64,000 nt of DNA from Pseudomonas sp. GV085 (GCF_003050925.1 NZ_QAOV01000003.1:434001-498000); one strand, 5' to 3'; counted from the stretch's first letter, positions 36,003-47,843 are shown. The notes: a model not told the origin generated them from the sequence alone. Made by a program: numbers and translations.

Positions 36003-36875
36003 TCAGGTCAGCAACCCCATCCGCCGTTTGGCCCGCTGCACCGATCCATTACGCACCGCCCAGCGCAGCATCGGCGCACTGCGATTGACACTGGCGCGGA
36101 TCAGCTTGCGTTGCAGCGGGTTCTGGCTGACGCCGAGCATGTCACTGGCCCAGTCCGGCAGCAGATCGATCCCGGCCTGCATCATCAAACCGCCGAAAGG
36201 CTTGGCCAGGCGACTGGGGGAGGGGGCGTTCAGCAACAGGTGCAGGACTTCACGACTGCGCTCGTCACACAGCAGTTTTGGACGGATGCGCTCAAGGTAG
36301 TCGGCAATTTCCCGCCGCGAACGGGGTACATCCCTGGCCCCGAGTCGCTCGGCGATCAGGGCAATTTCAGCGTAATAGCGATCCTGATCGGCTGGGGACA
36401 GGTGCGGATTGCGATAGCGCAAGTGTGCAGCGAGGAAATTACTGACTTCCGCCACGTGCACCCATGTCAGTAAATCGGGATCGCTGGCAGCGTAGGGGCG
36501 CCCATCCGGCGCGGTGCCGGTAATCTGCAAGTGGATGGTACGGACCTTCTCGATCAACCAGTCTGCGTCCTGTCGTGAGCCGAACGTAGTGCCGGAAATG
36601 AACTGCCCGGTACGGCGCAAGCGGCCGAGCATGTCTTCACGAAAGTTTGAATGGTCCCAAACCCCGGCCAACGCCAGCGGGTGCAGGGCTTGCAGCATCA
36701 GGGCACTGATGCCGCCGATCAGCATGCTGCTGAAATCGCCATGGACTTGCCAGCTCACCGAGTCCGGCCCGAACAGCCCGGGGTCGCCCTTGGGGTTTTC
36801 CAGGTCGAGTTTGCCCAGGGACAAACCGCTCAGGCTCATGATCTGGGTTTCGATGCGGGTGCGGATGAATTCCAT
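36003..36875 (-). CDS. Oxygenase MpaB family protein (DUF2236)
   Basis: A 290-residue protein. The family pattern is visible: DPGLFGPDSVSWQVHGDFSSMLIGGISALMLQALHPLALAGV near the N-terminus, HVAEVSNFLAAHLRYRN and the C-terminal FGGLMMQAGIDLLPDWA. DUF2236 proteins include MpaB and Lcp, which use haem for oxygenation; whether this one binds haem is not tested. I take the ATG at 36875; a GTG two codons before is also possible. It stands alone between an rRNA methyltransferase and acs. Confidence 0.78.
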   Translation of the reverse strand: MEFIRTRIETQIMSLSGLSLGKLDLENPKGDPGLFGPDSVSWQVHGDFSSMLIGGISALMLQALHPLALAGVWDHSNFREDMLGRLRRTGQFISGTTFGSRQDADWLIEKVRTIHLQITGTAPDGRPYAASDPDLLTWVHVAEVSNFLAAHLRYRNPHLSPADQDRYYAEIALIAERLGARDVPRSRREIADYLERIRPKLLCDERSREVLHLLLNAPSPSRLAKPFGGLMMQAGIDLLPDWASDMLGVSQNPLQRKLIRASVNRSAPMLRWAVRNGSVQRAKRRMGLLT

Positions 36876-36891
36876 GGCCACTCTGCCACTC

Positions 36892-37004
36892 TGTAGGGGC
36901 GAGCTCGCTCGCGATGGACGTTAACGATAACGCGTGTTTCCTGAATGTACACGGCGCGTCGGAGTTCATCGCGAGCGATCGAGCGTCGACCGGCTGCTCC
37001 TACA
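36892..37004. repeat. Chimeric REP doublet between mpaB-like gene and acs
   Basis: The left arm TGTAGGGGCGAGCTCGCTCG is of the ordinary type; the right arm ends CGCGAGCGATCGAGCGTCGA then CCGGCTGCTCCTACA, the long type seen at 18475. The two arms pair at their outer and inner ends but not through the middle. The loop retains GTTAACGATAACGCG. Confidence 0.87.
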
Positions 37005-37016
37005 GAAGACAGTACG

Positions 37017-38954
<1,938 letters not shown>

Positions 38955-38959
38955 GACGG

Positions 38960-38977
38960 TTCCTTATTCTTGTTTTG
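38960..38977 (-). promoter_or_regulatory. Crc/Hfq A-rich target motif before acs
   Basis: On the minus strand the bases before the acs ATG read CAAAACAAGAATAAGGAA. AACAAGAATAA fits the AAnAAnAA pattern and overlaps the ribosome site, so Hfq-Crc could block acs translation when preferred carbon sources are present. Confidence 0.65.
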
Positions 38978-39078
38978 CGACAAAGATAAAGATGCGCCGA
39001 GTAGTCAAAGGGTTCAAGTCAGTCGCCAATCGGTATGGAGACAGGCTCACTGCAGAATGAGAGAACACCATAAACCAC

Positions 39079-39196
39079 TGTGGGAGCAGCCGGTCGACGC
39101 TCGATTGCTCGCGATGGGGGCGTGACAGTCAATATAGTTGTCGACTGTCAGACCGCTATCGTCGGATCGCCGCCCGGAGCAAGCTCGCTCCCACAG
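39079..39196. repeat. Chimeric REP doublet between acs and pgi
   Basis: The left arm is of the long type (TGTGGGAGCAGCCGGTCGAC then GCTCGATTGCTCGCGA); the right arm reads CGCCCGGAGCAAGCTCGCTC then CCACA, of another variant shared with the left arm of the copy at 51972. The arms pair only in their outer parts. The 303-base gap between the genes (38955-39257) contains this repeat and the A-rich acs leader and no gene that I can support. Confidence 0.83.
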
Positions 39197-39257
39197 GGAA
39201 TTTCTTTCGTCCACAGACTCTGTGCTCTACACAAAGCCTGTGGGCTGTGCTGTCAAA

Positions 39258-40922
39258 TCACCCGCGGTGACGACCACGGAAGTAGTTGATCAGCCCTTGG
39301 GTCGAGGCGTCCTCGGCCGCGGTTTCTTCGCTGCCGACCAGGCGGTTGTAGACGCCTTTGCCCAGCTCCTTGCCCAGCTCCACTCCCCACTGGTCGAAGG
39401 CGTTGATGCCCCAGATCACGCTTTGCACGAAGACTTTGTGCTCGTACATCGCCACCAGTGCGCCGAGGCGACGCGGGCTGATGCGCTCGACCACCAGGGT
39501 GTTGCTCGGGCGGTTGCCCGGGATCACCTTGTGCGGCGCGAGTTTGTGCACCTCGGCCTCACTCATGCCTTTCTCGCGCAGTTCGGTTTCGGCCTCGCCA
39601 AGGGTCTTGCCGAGCATCAGCGCCTGGCTCTGCGACAGGCAGTTGGCGTACAGCCACTGGTGGTGGTCGGACACCGGGTTGAAGCTGACGATTGGCACGA
39701 TAAAGTCGGCCGGAATCAGCTGGGTGCCCTGGTGCAGCAACTGGTGATAGGCATGCTGACCGTTGCAACCTACGCCGCCCCAGATCACCGGCCCGGTGTC
39801 AGTGGACACAGGCTTGCCGTCCTGGCGTACGCTCTTGCCGTTGGATTCCATGTCCAGCTGTTGCAGGTGCTTGGTGATGTTACGCAGGTAATGGTCGTAC
39901 GGCAGGATCGCGTGGCTTTGGGCGCCCCAGAAGTTGCCGTACCACACGCCGAGCAAGGCCAGCAGCACCGGCATGTTCTGTTCGAACGGCGCGCTCTGGA
40001 AGTGCTGGTCCATGGTGTAGGCACCGGACAGCAATTCCTTGAAGTTGGACATGCCGATGGCCAGGGCAATCGGCAAGCCGATGGCCGACCACAGCGAGTA
40101 GCGCCCGCCGACCCAGTCCCACATCGGGAAGATGTTCTCTTCGCGGATGCCGAACGCTACCGCGGCGGCGTTGTTGCTCGATACCGCGATGAAGTGACGA
40201 TACAACTCGGCTTCCGAACCACCCTGAGCCAGGTACCAGGCACGGGCGGCCTGGGCGTTCTTCAGGGTTTCGAGGGTGTTGAAGGATTTCGACGAGACGA
40301 TGAACAGCGTGGTTTCGGCACGCAGCTTCATGGTCAGTTCGTGGAACTCGCTGCCGTCGATGTTCGCCAGGTAATGGCAACGCACGCCTTTCTGGGCGTA
40401 AGACAGCAGCGCTTCGGACACCAGCTCAGGGCCGAGGAAGGAGCCGCCGATGCCGATGTTGACCACGTCGGTGATCGGCTTCTCGGTGTAACCACGCCAC
40501 AGACCGTCGTGGATACGGCCGACGAGGTCGGTGATCTGGTTCAGCACCTTGTGCACTTCGGGCATCACGTTGACGCCGTTGACCGACAGCTTGTCGCCAA
40601 CCGGGCGGCGCAGGGCGGTGTGCAGGGCCGGACGGCCTTCGGAAGAGTTGACGATTTCGCCGTCGAACAGCGATTTGATTGCGCCCTTGAGGTCGACTTC
40701 GTTGGCCAGACCCACCAGCAAATTGCGGGTTTCGGCGTTGATCAGGTTTTTCGAATAGTCGAGAAACAGGCCGCAGCTGCTGAGGGTGAATTGAGTAAAA
40801 CGCTGCGGATCGGCATTGAAGGCTTCGCGCATGCTGAAATCCTGCATGGCTTGGCGGTGGTCATTCAACGCTTGCCAGGCGGGCAAAGCGGTAACGTCGT
40901 GAGGAGTGCGGTAATACGCCAT
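39258..40922 (-). CDS. pgi: Glucose-6-phosphate isomerase
   Basis: A 554-residue enzyme interconverting glucose-6-phosphate and fructose-6-phosphate. Signature regions: [18 protein letters not shown] near residue 150, [16 protein letters not shown] (phosphate/active site), [14 protein letters not shown] with the catalytic His, and [13 protein letters not shown] near the end. Length is normal. The 224 bases between pgi and panD hold no gene. Confidence 0.97.
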   Translation of the reverse strand: MAYYRTPHDVTALPAWQALNDHRQAMQDFSMREAFNADPQRFTQFTLSSCGLFLDYSKNLINAETRNLLVGLANEVDLKGAIKSLFDGEIVNSSEGRPALHTALRRPVGDKLSVNGVNVMPEVHKVLNQITDLVGRIHDGLWRGYTEKPITDVVNIGIGGSFLGPELVSEALLSYAQKGVRCHYLANIDGSEFHELTMKLRAETTLFIVSSKSFNTLETLKNAQAARAWYLAQGGSEAELYRHFIAVSSNNAAAVAFGIREENIFPMWDWVGGRYSLWSAIGLPIALAIGMSNFKELLSGAYTMDQHFQSAPFEQNMPVLLALLGVWYGNFWGAQSHAILPYDHYLRNITKHLQQLDMESNGKSVRQDGKPVSTDTGPVIWGGVGCNGQHAYHQLLHQGTQLIPADFIVPIVSFNPVSDHHQWLYANCLSQSQALMLGKTLGEAETELREKGMSEAEVHKLAPHKVIPGNRPSNTLVVERISPRRLGALVAMYEHKVFVQSVIWGINAFDQWGVELGKELGKGVYNRLVGSEETAAEDASTQGLINYFRGRHRG

Positions 40923-41146
40923 CGCTGCGGGTTTCCTTATTACTTGAACGGCCTTTTGAACACTAAAAATCCCGGAGCGCTGTGGGTGGGCGTTCCGGTC
41001 AACTGCGTCGACACGATTTCATGGCGCAGGGCGAATACAGTAAACCCCGCGCAATGATCTGTCTTGCCTTTGTCTGACCTGTTTCCGGTACTTTTTTAAC
41101 ACCAAAGTTAGGAACGGTCCGACAAACGGAAGAGACAGGACTCGGA

Positions 41147-41527
41147 TCAGGCGACCTGGACCGGAATGGCGTTGCTGGTGTGGCTCAGTTCATTGCCCGG
41201 CGCCATGTAGAGCATGCGCGGCTTGAAGTTGAGCAGTTCGGCTTCGCTGTAATGGGCGTAAGCGCAGATGATCACGCGATCGCCGACCTTGGCCTTGTGC
41301 GCCGCGGCGCCATTGACCGAGATCATGCGCGAACCTTCTTCACCACGGATGGCGTAGGTGGTGAAGCGCTCGCCGTTGTCGACGTTGTAGATCTGGATTT
41401 GTTCGTACTCGTGGATGCCGGACAGGTCCAGCCATTCACCGTCGATGGCGCAGGAGCCTTCGTAATCGAGTACAGCGTGGGTGACTTCGGCGCGATGCAG
41501 CTTGGCTTTGAGCATGATGGCGTGCAT
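41147..41527 (-). CDS. panD: Aspartate 1-decarboxylase
   Basis: A 126-residue pyruvoyl enzyme making beta-alanine from aspartate for pantothenate. The self-cleavage site is G24-S25 in DYEGSCAID, and the active residues YAI and NGAAAH are present. The start is the ATG at 41527 ([15 protein letters not shown]). It lies with panC and panB on the same strand; a REP unit stands between panD and panC. Confidence 0.96.
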   Translation of the reverse strand: MHAIMLKAKLHRAEVTHAVLDYEGSCAIDGEWLDLSGIHEYEQIQIYNVDNGERFTTYAIRGEEGSRMISVNGAAAHKAKVGDRVIICAYAHYSEAELLNFKPRMLYMAPGNELSHTSNAIPVQVA

Positions 41528-41575
41528 GAGTATTTCCCAGGTCGGAATCGAACGGCGGGCAGCGCCCACAGGCGC

Positions 41576-41602
41576 GTAGGAGCTGCCGCAGGCTGCGATC
41601 TT
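41576..41602. repeat. Single REP unit, second class, between panC and panD
   Basis: GTAGGAGCTGCCGCAGGCTG then CGATCTT is one arm of the class found as a full inverted pair at 9851-9919. No partner arm is visible within 200 bases. Confidence 0.8.
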
Positions 41603-41647
41603 TTGATCTCGCCGTTGCTTTTGGTTTTGTTTGTTTGATCTTGCTGC

Positions 41648-42508
41648 TTAAACCGCAGCGTCGAGGTTCAGGTGCAGGTTGTCGATCAACCGCGTCGTAC
41701 CGAGGAACGCCGCCACCAGAATCACCAGGTCACGATCCTGCGCCGTCGCTGGGCGCAAGGTCAGGGCATGGCGGACTTCCAGATAGTCAGGACGCAGGCC
41801 GGCCGTTTCGAGCTGTTTGATCTGGGTGTCGATCAGCGCCGGGTAGTCGCGTTCGCCCTGCTTGATCGCCTCGCCGATCGCTTTCAGCGTGCGGTAGACC
41901 ACCGGTGCCACAGCGCGTTGCTCTTCGTTGAGGAAGCCGTTGCGCGACGACAGTGCCAGGCCATCGGCCGCCCGTACGGTCGGCTCACCGATGATCTGGA
42001 TCGGCATGTTCAGGTCATGTACCAGCGCACGAATCACCGCCAGTTGCTGGAAATCTTTTTCGCCGAAAATCGCCAGGTCCGGCTGGACCATGTTGAACAG
42101 CTTGCAGACCACTGTCGCCACGCCTTCGAAATGCCCCGGCCGGCTGGCACCGCACAGGCCTTCGGACAATTGCGGCACGCTGACGCGGGTCTGGCCGGTC
42201 ATGCCGTCGGGGTACATCTCTTCAACAGTGGGGGCAAACAACAAATGGCAACCGGCCTGGAGCAGTTTTTCCTGGTCGGCGGCAAGGGTGCGCGGGTACT
42301 TGTCGAGGTCTTCGCCAGCACCGAATTGCAGCGGGTTGACGAAAACGCTCGCAACCACGAAGTCCGCCCGCTGGGAGGCTTTGGTCACCAGCGCCACGTG
42401 GCCGCTGTGCAGGTTGCCCATGGTTGGCACAAAGGCGATACGCTTGCCTTCGCTACGGGCACGGGCCACTGCGGCCCGTAGTTCGCGTACGGTTTTTACG
42501 GTGTTCAT
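41648..42508 (-). CDS. panC: Pantothenate synthetase
   Basis: A 286-residue ligase joining pantoate and beta-alanine with [19 protein letters not shown] holds the nucleotidyl-transfer HIGH-like motif; [18 protein letters not shown] and [13 protein letters not shown] are family segments. Its start overlaps the stop of panB by four bases. Together panB, panC and panD provide pantothenate for CoA. Confidence 0.97.
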   Translation of the reverse strand: MNTVKTVRELRAAVARARSEGKRIAFVPTMGNLHSGHVALVTKASQRADFVVASVFVNPLQFGAGEDLDKYPRTLAADQEKLLQAGCHLLFAPTVEEMYPDGMTGQTRVSVPQLSEGLCGASRPGHFEGVATVVCKLFNMVQPDLAIFGEKDFQQLAVIRALVHDLNMPIQIIGEPTVRAADGLALSSRNGFLNEEQRAVAPVVYRTLKAIGEAIKQGERDYPALIDTQIKQLETAGLRPDYLEVRHALTLRPATAQDRDLVILVAAFLGTTRLIDNLHLNLDAAV

Positions 42509-43305
42509 GCAGAGAATCCGTGTTCGATCCCAGGGAAGGTCGCCGCTTTGACTTCAGTCACGTAGGCATTCAGTGCTGCTTCAATGCTGGTTTGGCCAGT
42601 CATGAAGTTTTTTACGAATTTTGGCAAGCGGCCGGTAATGGACAGCCCCAGCATGTCGTGCAGAACCAGCACCTGGCCGTCGGTGCGATTGCCGGCGCCA
42701 ATACCAATCACCGGTATCTTCACCGCCTGGGTGATTTCTTCGGCCAGTTCGCTCGGGACGCACTCGAGCAGCAACATTGCCGCCCCGGCCTGTTCCAGGG
42801 AAATCGCGTCGGCACGCATCTGCCGGGCCTGGTTTTCATTGCGACCCTGGACCTTGTAGCCGCCAAGGATGTTCACCGATTGCGGCGTCAGGCCCATGTG
42901 CGCGCAGACAGGGATGCCGCGTTCGGCCAGCAGGCGGATCGAATCGGCCAGCCACAACGCCCCTTCAACCTTCACCATATGCGCGCCGGCCTGCATCAAC
43001 AGGGCGCTGTTGGTCATGGCTTGCTCGGTGGTGGCGTAGGCCATGAAAGGCAGGTCGGCGAGGATCAAGGCGTCGCTGTTACCGCGTTTGACGGCGGCCA
43101 CGTGGTAAGCCATTTCGGAGGTGGTGACAGGCAAGGTGCTGTCATGGCCCTGCAAAACCATGCCGAGGGAGTCGCCCACCAGCAGCACTTCGACGCCAGC
43201 CTGATTGCAGGCGTGGGCGAAGGTCGCGTCGTAGCAGGTCAGCATGGTGATCTTTTCACCTTTTTGCTTCAGACCTTGCAGAGTGGTCAGGGTGATGGCT
43301 GGCAT
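42505..43305 (-). CDS. panB: 3-methyl-2-oxobutanoate hydroxymethyltransferase
   Basis: A 266-residue TIM-barrel enzyme making ketopantoate. [29 protein letters not shown] near the N-terminus has the metal-binding Asp; VKVEGA and [16 protein letters not shown] carry active residues. I use the ATG at 43305 ([11 protein letters not shown]); an earlier in-frame ATG lacks a ribosome site. Confidence 0.97.
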   Translation of the reverse strand: MPAITLTTLQGLKQKGEKITMLTCYDATFAHACNQAGVEVLLVGDSLGMVLQGHDSTLPVTTSEMAYHVAAVKRGNSDALILADLPFMAYATTEQAMTNSALLMQAGAHMVKVEGALWLADSIRLLAERGIPVCAHMGLTPQSVNILGGYKVQGRNENQARQMRADAISLEQAGAAMLLLECVPSELAEEITQAVKIPVIGIGAGNRTDGQVLVLHDMLGLSITGRLPKFVKNFMTGQTSIEAALNAYVTEVKAATFPGIEHGFSA

Positions 43306-43569
43306 GAAAAACTTCCTCATTCAGGCGCTGTGGAAACTACTGCGAGTAACGCGCGTGATTCTTCGTTGAATACAGGCGCACGTTCTTTAGTCGTGCTTTT
43401 AAGGCCTGGATTGCGCCCTTGAATGCCGTGTTAGCGGCAGCGGGACGCCTATAGTCGTGAGGAGAACGAGGGAAGTCAATTGCGTGTGTTACCGCATTGT
43501 TACGGGTGGGGTGTTACCGGGGTAACTGATGCGATTCAGCAGCGGATGCCGCGCTCGACGCAAAACCGA

Positions 43570-43659
43570 TGTGGGAGCGAGCCTGCTCGCGAATGCGGTG
43601 TGCCAGTCAACGCCAATGCGAAATGACACACTGCATTCGCGAGCAGGCTCGCTCCCACA
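43570..43659. repeat. REP doublet between panB and folK
   Basis: TGTGGGAGCGAGCCTGCTCG and CGAGCAGGCTCGCTCCCACA flank about 50 bases. Both arms carry the same change (GCCTGC for GCTTGC and GGG for AGG), so this copy has evolved in concert. The 365-base gap between panB and folK (43306-43670) holds nothing else I can name. Confidence 0.92.
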
Positions 43660-43670
43660 GGGGATTTGGG

Positions 43671-44156
43671 TCAGTTCCGGGGGAGGCGTTCCAGGCCGAC
43701 GAACGGGCATGCCTCGAGCAGTTCGGCCAAGGTCCGGCCATCGGCCAGGCGCAGATCCGCAGGGGCCAGTTCCGCCAGCGGATACAACACGAAGGCCCGT
43801 TCCTGCATATGGTAATGGGGAACCTTGAGGCGCGGTTCGTCGATCAGGCGATTACCGAACAGCAAGATGTCGAGGTCCAGCGTGCGTGGCCCCCAGCGCT
43901 CAAGGCGCTCGCGACCCTGGCCGTTTTCGATGGCCTGCAAGGCATCCAGAAGGTCCAGCGGCGCCAGCGTGCTGTCGAGAGCGGCCACCGCATTGGTGTA
44001 GCGCGGTTGTCCGGGTAGCAGAGAGTCACTTTGATAAAACGCAGAAACCCCGACCAGCGCCGTTTGTGGCAAATGCGCCAGCGCCTCGATGGCGCTGCGC
44101 AATTGTTCGGCGGGGGCAGCCAGATTGCTGCCCATGCCGATGTAGATGCGTTCCAT
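43671..44156 (-). CDS. folK: HPPK, folate biosynthesis pyrophosphokinase
   Basis: A 161-residue 6-hydroxymethyl-7,8-dihydropterin pyrophosphokinase. YIGMGSNLAAPAEQLRSA opens the protein, and ERWGPRTLDLDILLFGN holds the two metal-binding aspartates; YTNAVAAL is also typical. It lies three bases after pcnB on the same strand; the pcnB-folK pairing is standard in gammaproteobacteria. Confidence 0.95.
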   Translation of the reverse strand: MERIYIGMGSNLAAPAEQLRSAIEALAHLPQTALVGVSAFYQSDSLLPGQPRYTNAVAALDSTLAPLDLLDALQAIENGQGRERLERWGPRTLDLDILLFGNRLIDEPRLKVPHYHMQERAFVLYPLAELAPADLRLADGRTLAELLEACPFVGLERLPRN

Positions 44157-44159
44157 GGA

Positions 44160-45560
44160 TTACTCGCCCGTGGTGCTCGAGGCGCCGGCGGCGCGTTTGC
44201 GCTTGGAACCACCGCTGCGGCGACGCTTGCGCGGGGCGCCGGTGCCTTCGTCCTTGCCGCTGAGGTCGCGAATCATGTCACGGCGCTCGCTTTCGTTGGC
44301 GTCCTGGTAGTCCGTCCACCATTCGCCCAGGCCATCGGTCTGCTCGCCGGCGCTTTCGCGTAGCAACAGGAAGTCGTAGCCGGCGCGGAAGCGCGGATTG
44401 TCCAGCAACAGATCGGCACGTTTGCCGCTGCGGCGCGGCAGGCGTTCCTGCATGTCCCAGATCTCGCGGATCGGCATGGTGAAGCGTTTCGGAATCGCGA
44501 TCCGCTGGCACTGTTCGGCAATCAGCTCGTGTGCCGCTTCCTGCATCGCTGGAATCGGTGGCATGCCACGCTCCTGCAGGCGCAGGACGCGGGCCGGCAG
44601 GGCAGGCCAGAGCAGGGCTGCAAACAGGAACGCCGGGGTGACCGGTTTGTTCTGCTTGATCCGCAGGTCGGTGTTGATCAGGGCTTCGCTGATCAGGGTG
44701 TGGGTGTACGTCGGGTTGTATTCCAGTGCTTCGGCGCTGGCCGGGAACAGTGGATCGAACAACTGCAGGTCGACCAGCATTTCAAACGTATCGGCGGCAT
44801 GGCCGGAGAGGAATAGCTTGAGCACCTCTTCGAACAGGCGGGCCGACGGGATCTCGCGCAGCATCGGTGCCAGGCCGCGGATCGGCAGGGCGCTGTGTTT
44901 TTCGATGCCGAAGTTCAGCTTGGCGGCGAAACGCACGGCCCGCAGCATCCGTACCGGGTCTTCCTGGTAGCGTTGCGTCGGATCGCCGATCAGGCGGATC
45001 AGGTGGTTGCGGATGTCGTGTACGCCGTTGGCGTAGTCGAGGATGCGTTCGCTGACCGGATCGTAATACAAGGCATTGATGGTGAAGTCGCGACGTTGCG
45101 CGTCCTCTTCCAGGGTGCCATAGACGTTATCGCGCAAGATGCGCCCGCTTTCGTTGCGCGAAGACTGATTGCTGTCTTCCTCGTCTTCGTTCTGCGGGTG
45201 ATTGGCGCGGAAGGTCGCGACTTCGATGATTTCGCGGCCGAAGTGGATGTGCACCAGTTTGAACCGGCGCCCGATGATTCGCGCGTTACGGAATTCGGCC
45301 CGTACCTGCTCCGGTGTGGCGCTGGTGGCAACGTCGAAATCTTTCGGTGTGATACCCAGCAGCATGTCGCGCACGCAACCGCCCACCAGGTAAGCCTGAT
45401 AACCGGCGCTCTGCAGGCGTTCAACGATATTCACCGCGTAGCGGCTGAATTGCGCCTTCTGCAGCGAGTGTTGGCCGCTGTTGAGCACTTCAGGCGTGCT
45501 GCGAATGTGTTGCGTAGGACGCTTGGGAGAACGGAATGACTGGAACAGCTTCTTCAGCAT
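44160..45560 (-). CDS. pcnB: Poly(A) polymerase I
   Basis: A 466-residue nucleotidyltransferase adding 3' poly(A) tails that promote RNA decay. The catalytic motif is YLVGGCVRDMLLG followed by PKDFDVATSATPEQV with the metal-binding aspartates; RDFTINALYYDP and EDPVRMLRAVRFAAKLNF follow. The C-terminal tail is strongly basic (RKRRRSGGSKRKRAAG), as in E. coli. I start at the ATG at 45560 (MLKKLFQSFRSP); upstream starts extend into the leader. The adjacent crcZ gene is on the same strand. Confidence 0.95.
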   Translation of the reverse strand: MLKKLFQSFRSPKRPTQHIRSTPEVLNSGQHSLQKAQFSRYAVNIVERLQSAGYQAYLVGGCVRDMLLGITPKDFDVATSATPEQVRAEFRNARIIGRRFKLVHIHFGREIIEVATFRANHPQNEDEEDSNQSSRNESGRILRDNVYGTLEEDAQRRDFTINALYYDPVSERILDYANGVHDIRNHLIRLIGDPTQRYQEDPVRMLRAVRFAAKLNFGIEKHSALPIRGLAPMLREIPSARLFEEVLKLFLSGHAADTFEMLVDLQLFDPLFPASAEALEYNPTYTHTLISEALINTDLRIKQNKPVTPAFLFAALLWPALPARVLRLQERGMPPIPAMQEAAHELIAEQCQRIAIPKRFTMPIREIWDMQERLPRRSGKRADLLLDNPRFRAGYDFLLLRESAGEQTDGLGEWWTDYQDANESERRDMIRDLSGKDEGTGAPRKRRRSGGSKRKRAAGASSTTGE

Positions 45561-45684
45561 GGGATGCACTGTTTGAAGGAATATTCGGCCATAACAGAAG
45601 AATGACCGCATGATGGGCGGGGATTCTAGCATTTAGTCGGGGGATGGTGTAGGACACAGCAGATATGAGCTGTAGGTCGCACGC

Positions 45685-45783
45685 TGTAGGAGCGAGCTTG
45701 CTCGCGAAAAGCGCAAGAGCGGTGCGGGGTGTCTGGTTTTACGCGTTATCGTTCACGACCATCGCGAGCCAGCTCGCTCCTAC
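45685..45783. repeat. REP doublet between pcnB and crcZ
   Basis: TGTAGGAGCGAGCTTGCTCG and CGAGCCAGCTCGCTCCTACG flank about 55 bases. The right arm has two changes. The loop contains an inverted form of the core (ACGCGTTATCGTTCACGACC). It lies between the pcnB start and the crcZ terminator. Confidence 0.9.
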
Positions 45784-45817
45784 GGTAAGCAGGTGCGCAG
45801 ATTCTGGAATCGCAGAA

Positions 45818-46184
45818 ACCACAAGGGGAGCCGAAGCTCCCCAAGAAGTAGTTGCATGCTCTATTTTTATTTTTGGTTTCGGGCTTCTTGTTTTTGTTGA
45901 GTGCCCTCGCCATGAAGCTTTCCTTCATGACCCTCCCAATCGGGAGTCAAGAGCAAACGGATTGCTTTGGTCGCTGTGTTGCAGTGATCTTGCGATCCAA
46001 CCAGTACAGGCTCTGTCTTAAGACAGTTTTTGTTGTTCTCGGCCTGGTCGTGGGGCTAGCCCCAAATACAACGCCTCTCCAAAAGAATCAGTTAGCTGCG
46101 CCTCTCGCCGTCTTGTTTTTATTGTGCGTGAGTCGATTCGTCTTATTTTTATTGTCTTGTGCATTGCTTGTTATTGTTCTTGTA
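45818..46184 (-). ncRNA. crcZ: CrcZ small RNA (Crc/Hfq decoy)
   Basis: Placed between cbrB and pcnB, as in all Pseudomonas with CbrAB. On the minus strand I count six A-rich motifs: AACAATAACAAGC (46166-46182), ACAATAAAAATAAGA (46141-46156), ACAATAAAAACAAGAC (46110-46126), AACAACAAAAACTG (46024-46038), AACAAAAACAAGAAG (45884-45900) and CCAAAAATAAAAATAG (45861-45876). These bind Hfq and free target mRNAs from repression. Start is inferred about 12 bases after the sigma-54 promoter; the end is inferred from the GGGGAGC/GCTCCCC hairpin at 45825-45842. About 365 bases. Ends are not mapped. Confidence 0.9.
45825..45842 (-). terminator. Terminator hairpin of crcZ
   Basis: On the minus strand GGGGAGCTTCGGCTCCCC has a stable stem with a UUCG loop, followed by TTGTGGTTTC. 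The T-run is weak, so the end is approximate. Confidence 0.7.
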
Positions 46185-46195
46185 CCAAACATATA

Positions 46196-46211
46196 GCAGG
46201 GTGCGTGCCAA
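46196..46211 (-). promoter_or_regulatory. Sigma-54 promoter of crcZ
   Basis: On the minus strand TTGGCACGCACCCTGC has GG (at 46208-46209) and GC (46196-46197) ten bases apart, near perfect for -24/-12. Directed toward crcZ; CbrB activates this promoter in Pseudomonas. Confidence 0.92.
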
Positions 46212-46268
46212 CTTTTGCGAAACCCAATAAAACAAGGGGTTAGGCCGGCTGCAAGGCAATTCGAAGGC

Positions 46269-46305
46269 CAAAAAAAACCGGGGCTTCGTTACCGTAAGCC
46301 CCGGC
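46269..46305 (-). terminator. Rho-independent terminator of cbrB
   Basis: On the minus strand GCCGGGGCTTACGGTAACGA then AGCCCCGGTTTTTTTT: a strong GC stem with a T-run, located 80 bases after the cbrB stop and upstream of the crcZ promoter. It separates the two transcription units. Confidence 0.9.
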
Positions 46306-46307
46306 TT

Positions 46308-46360
46308 CTGTTACGTGAAAAAACTGAGGTAACAGTTTTTCCACAAAGTCACGTGTTACC
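46308..46360. promoter_or_regulatory. Candidate CbrB binding sites (enhancer of crcZ)
   Basis: CTGTTAC at 46308-46314 and GTAACAG at 46329-46335 form an inverted pair with a 14-base gap, and a further GTGTTACC lies at 46353-46360. They stand 100-160 bases upstream of the sigma-54 promoter, where NtrC-family activators bind. GTTAC/GTAAC half-sites have been described for CbrB; the assignment here is by pattern only. Confidence 0.6.
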
Positions 46361-46381
46361 CGCACATGAGACAGGTGTGGT

Positions 46382-47821
46382 TCAGCTTTCGCTGGCCACC
46401 CCGGTCTTGCGCCGCGGGATGCCCAGGCGCTGACGGCGCTCCCACAGGCATTTGCGGCTGACCCCGAGTTTGCGGGCCAGCTCGGTTTCGGTCATGTGGT
46501 CCTGGTGCTCGAGGACGAAATGCTGGAAGTAGTCTTCCAGGGAGAGGTCTTCGGTCGGCTCGTGATTGCTGTTACTGGCATTGCCATTGCCCTGTTGTGG
46601 GGGCAGGCCAATGAATTCGTCGTCTTCCAGGTCGCCCAGCTCGATGTCGATGCCCAGCAGCTCGGCGGAAATTTCCGGGCTTTCGCACAGGATAACGGCA
46701 CGCTCGACGGCATTTTCCAGTTCGCGAACGTTGCCCGGCCAGGAGTAGTGACGAATGGCTTGCTCGGCATCCGCGGCGAATTTCAGGTCGGTGCGGTTGA
46801 TTCGCGCACTTTGCCGCGCCAGGAAGGCGTTGGCGATTTCGTTGACGTCCGCACCGCGTTCGCGAAGGGCTGGCAGCTTCAGCGCGATAACGTGGAGGCG
46901 GTAATACAAGTCTTCGCGGAACTGGCCGATCTTCGCCAGGCTCTTGAGGTCGCGGTGAGTCGCGGCGATCAGGCGCACATCGACTTTTTGCGACTGCACC
47001 GAGCCCACGCGACGAATTTCGCCTTCCTGCAATACGCGCAGCAGGCGAGCCTGGGCTTCCAGTGGCAGTTCGCCGATTTCGTCGAGGAACAAGGTGCCGC
47101 CGTCCGCCGCTTCCACCAGGCCGGCGCGTCCGGCGCTGGCGCCGGTGAATGCGCCTTTCTCGTGGCCGAACAGTTCGGACTCGATCAGGCTTTCCGGAAT
47201 AGCCGCGCAGTTCACCGAAATCATCGGTGCCTTGGCGCGTTTGGACAGGTTGTGCAGTGCGCGCGCCACCAGCTCTTTACCGGTGCCCGATTCGCCCTGG
47301 ATCAGAACGTTGGAGTCGGTTGGTGCCACTTTGCGGATCTTGCCGTACAGGTCCTGCATCGGTGGGCACGAGCCAATAATGCCGATTTCACCGTTGCTGT
47401 TGTCGGTACCGGATTTTGCCGCGCCGTTGGCTGCTTTGCCGGCAACGGCCTCACCACCGGTTTGTACCGTTTGTCGGTCACGCAGGATTCGTGCGGCGGC
47501 TTGCAGCATTTCGTCGTGGTCGAATGGCTTGGCAATGTAATCCACTGCACCCATTTTCATCGAGTCGACTGCCGAGCGCAGGCTGGCATAGCTGGTCATG
47601 ATCAGCACCGGCGTGCCTTGGGCTAGCTTGATCAGCTCCGTGCCGGGCGCGCCCGGCAGGCGCAGGTCACTGATGATCAGATCGAACGAGGGAATGGTGA
47701 AGCGTTCTTGTGCTTCCTGCACTGATCCGGCTTCGCTGACCTGGTACTGGTTACGTTCCAGCAGGCGGCGCAAGGCGGAGCGGATAATGGTTTCGTCTTC
47801 GACGATCAAAATGTGCGGCAT
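46382..47821 (-). CDS. cbrB: Sigma-54 response regulator CbrB
   Basis: A 479-residue NtrC-family activator. The receiver domain has [13 protein letters not shown] and the phosphorylation site in [14 protein letters not shown]; the AAA+ domain shows [12 protein letters not shown], a canonical GAFTGA loop ([13 protein letters not shown]) and a Walker [10 protein letters not shown]. The C-terminal helix-turn-helix is [20 protein letters not shown]. It activates crcZ transcription and so controls carbon-nitrogen balance. It lies 22 bases after cbrA, with which it forms a two-component pair. Confidence 0.96.
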   Translation of the reverse strand: MPHILIVEDETIIRSALRRLLERNQYQVSEAGSVQEAQERFTIPSFDLIISDLRLPGAPGTELIKLAQGTPVLIMTSYASLRSAVDSMKMGAVDYIAKPFDHDEMLQAAARILRDRQTVQTGGEAVAGKAANGAAKSGTDNSNGEIGIIGSCPPMQDLYGKIRKVAPTDSNVLIQGESGTGKELVARALHNLSKRAKAPMISVNCAAIPESLIESELFGHEKGAFTGASAGRAGLVEAADGGTLFLDEIGELPLEAQARLLRVLQEGEIRRVGSVQSQKVDVRLIAATHRDLKSLAKIGQFREDLYYRLHVIALKLPALRERGADVNEIANAFLARQSARINRTDLKFAADAEQAIRHYSWPGNVRELENAVERAVILCESPEISAELLGIDIELGDLEDDEFIGLPPQQGNGNASNSNHEPTEDLSLEDYFQHFVLEHQDHMTETELARKLGVSRKCLWERRQRLGIPRRKTGVASES

Positions 47822-47843
47822 TGATTCGATACTCTCGACGGTC

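Noticed and set aside
45852..46196. A 114-codon hydrophobic plus-strand frame
   Set aside because: It is the antisense of crcZ; its Phe-Leu-rich stretches come from the A-rich motifs on the other strand.
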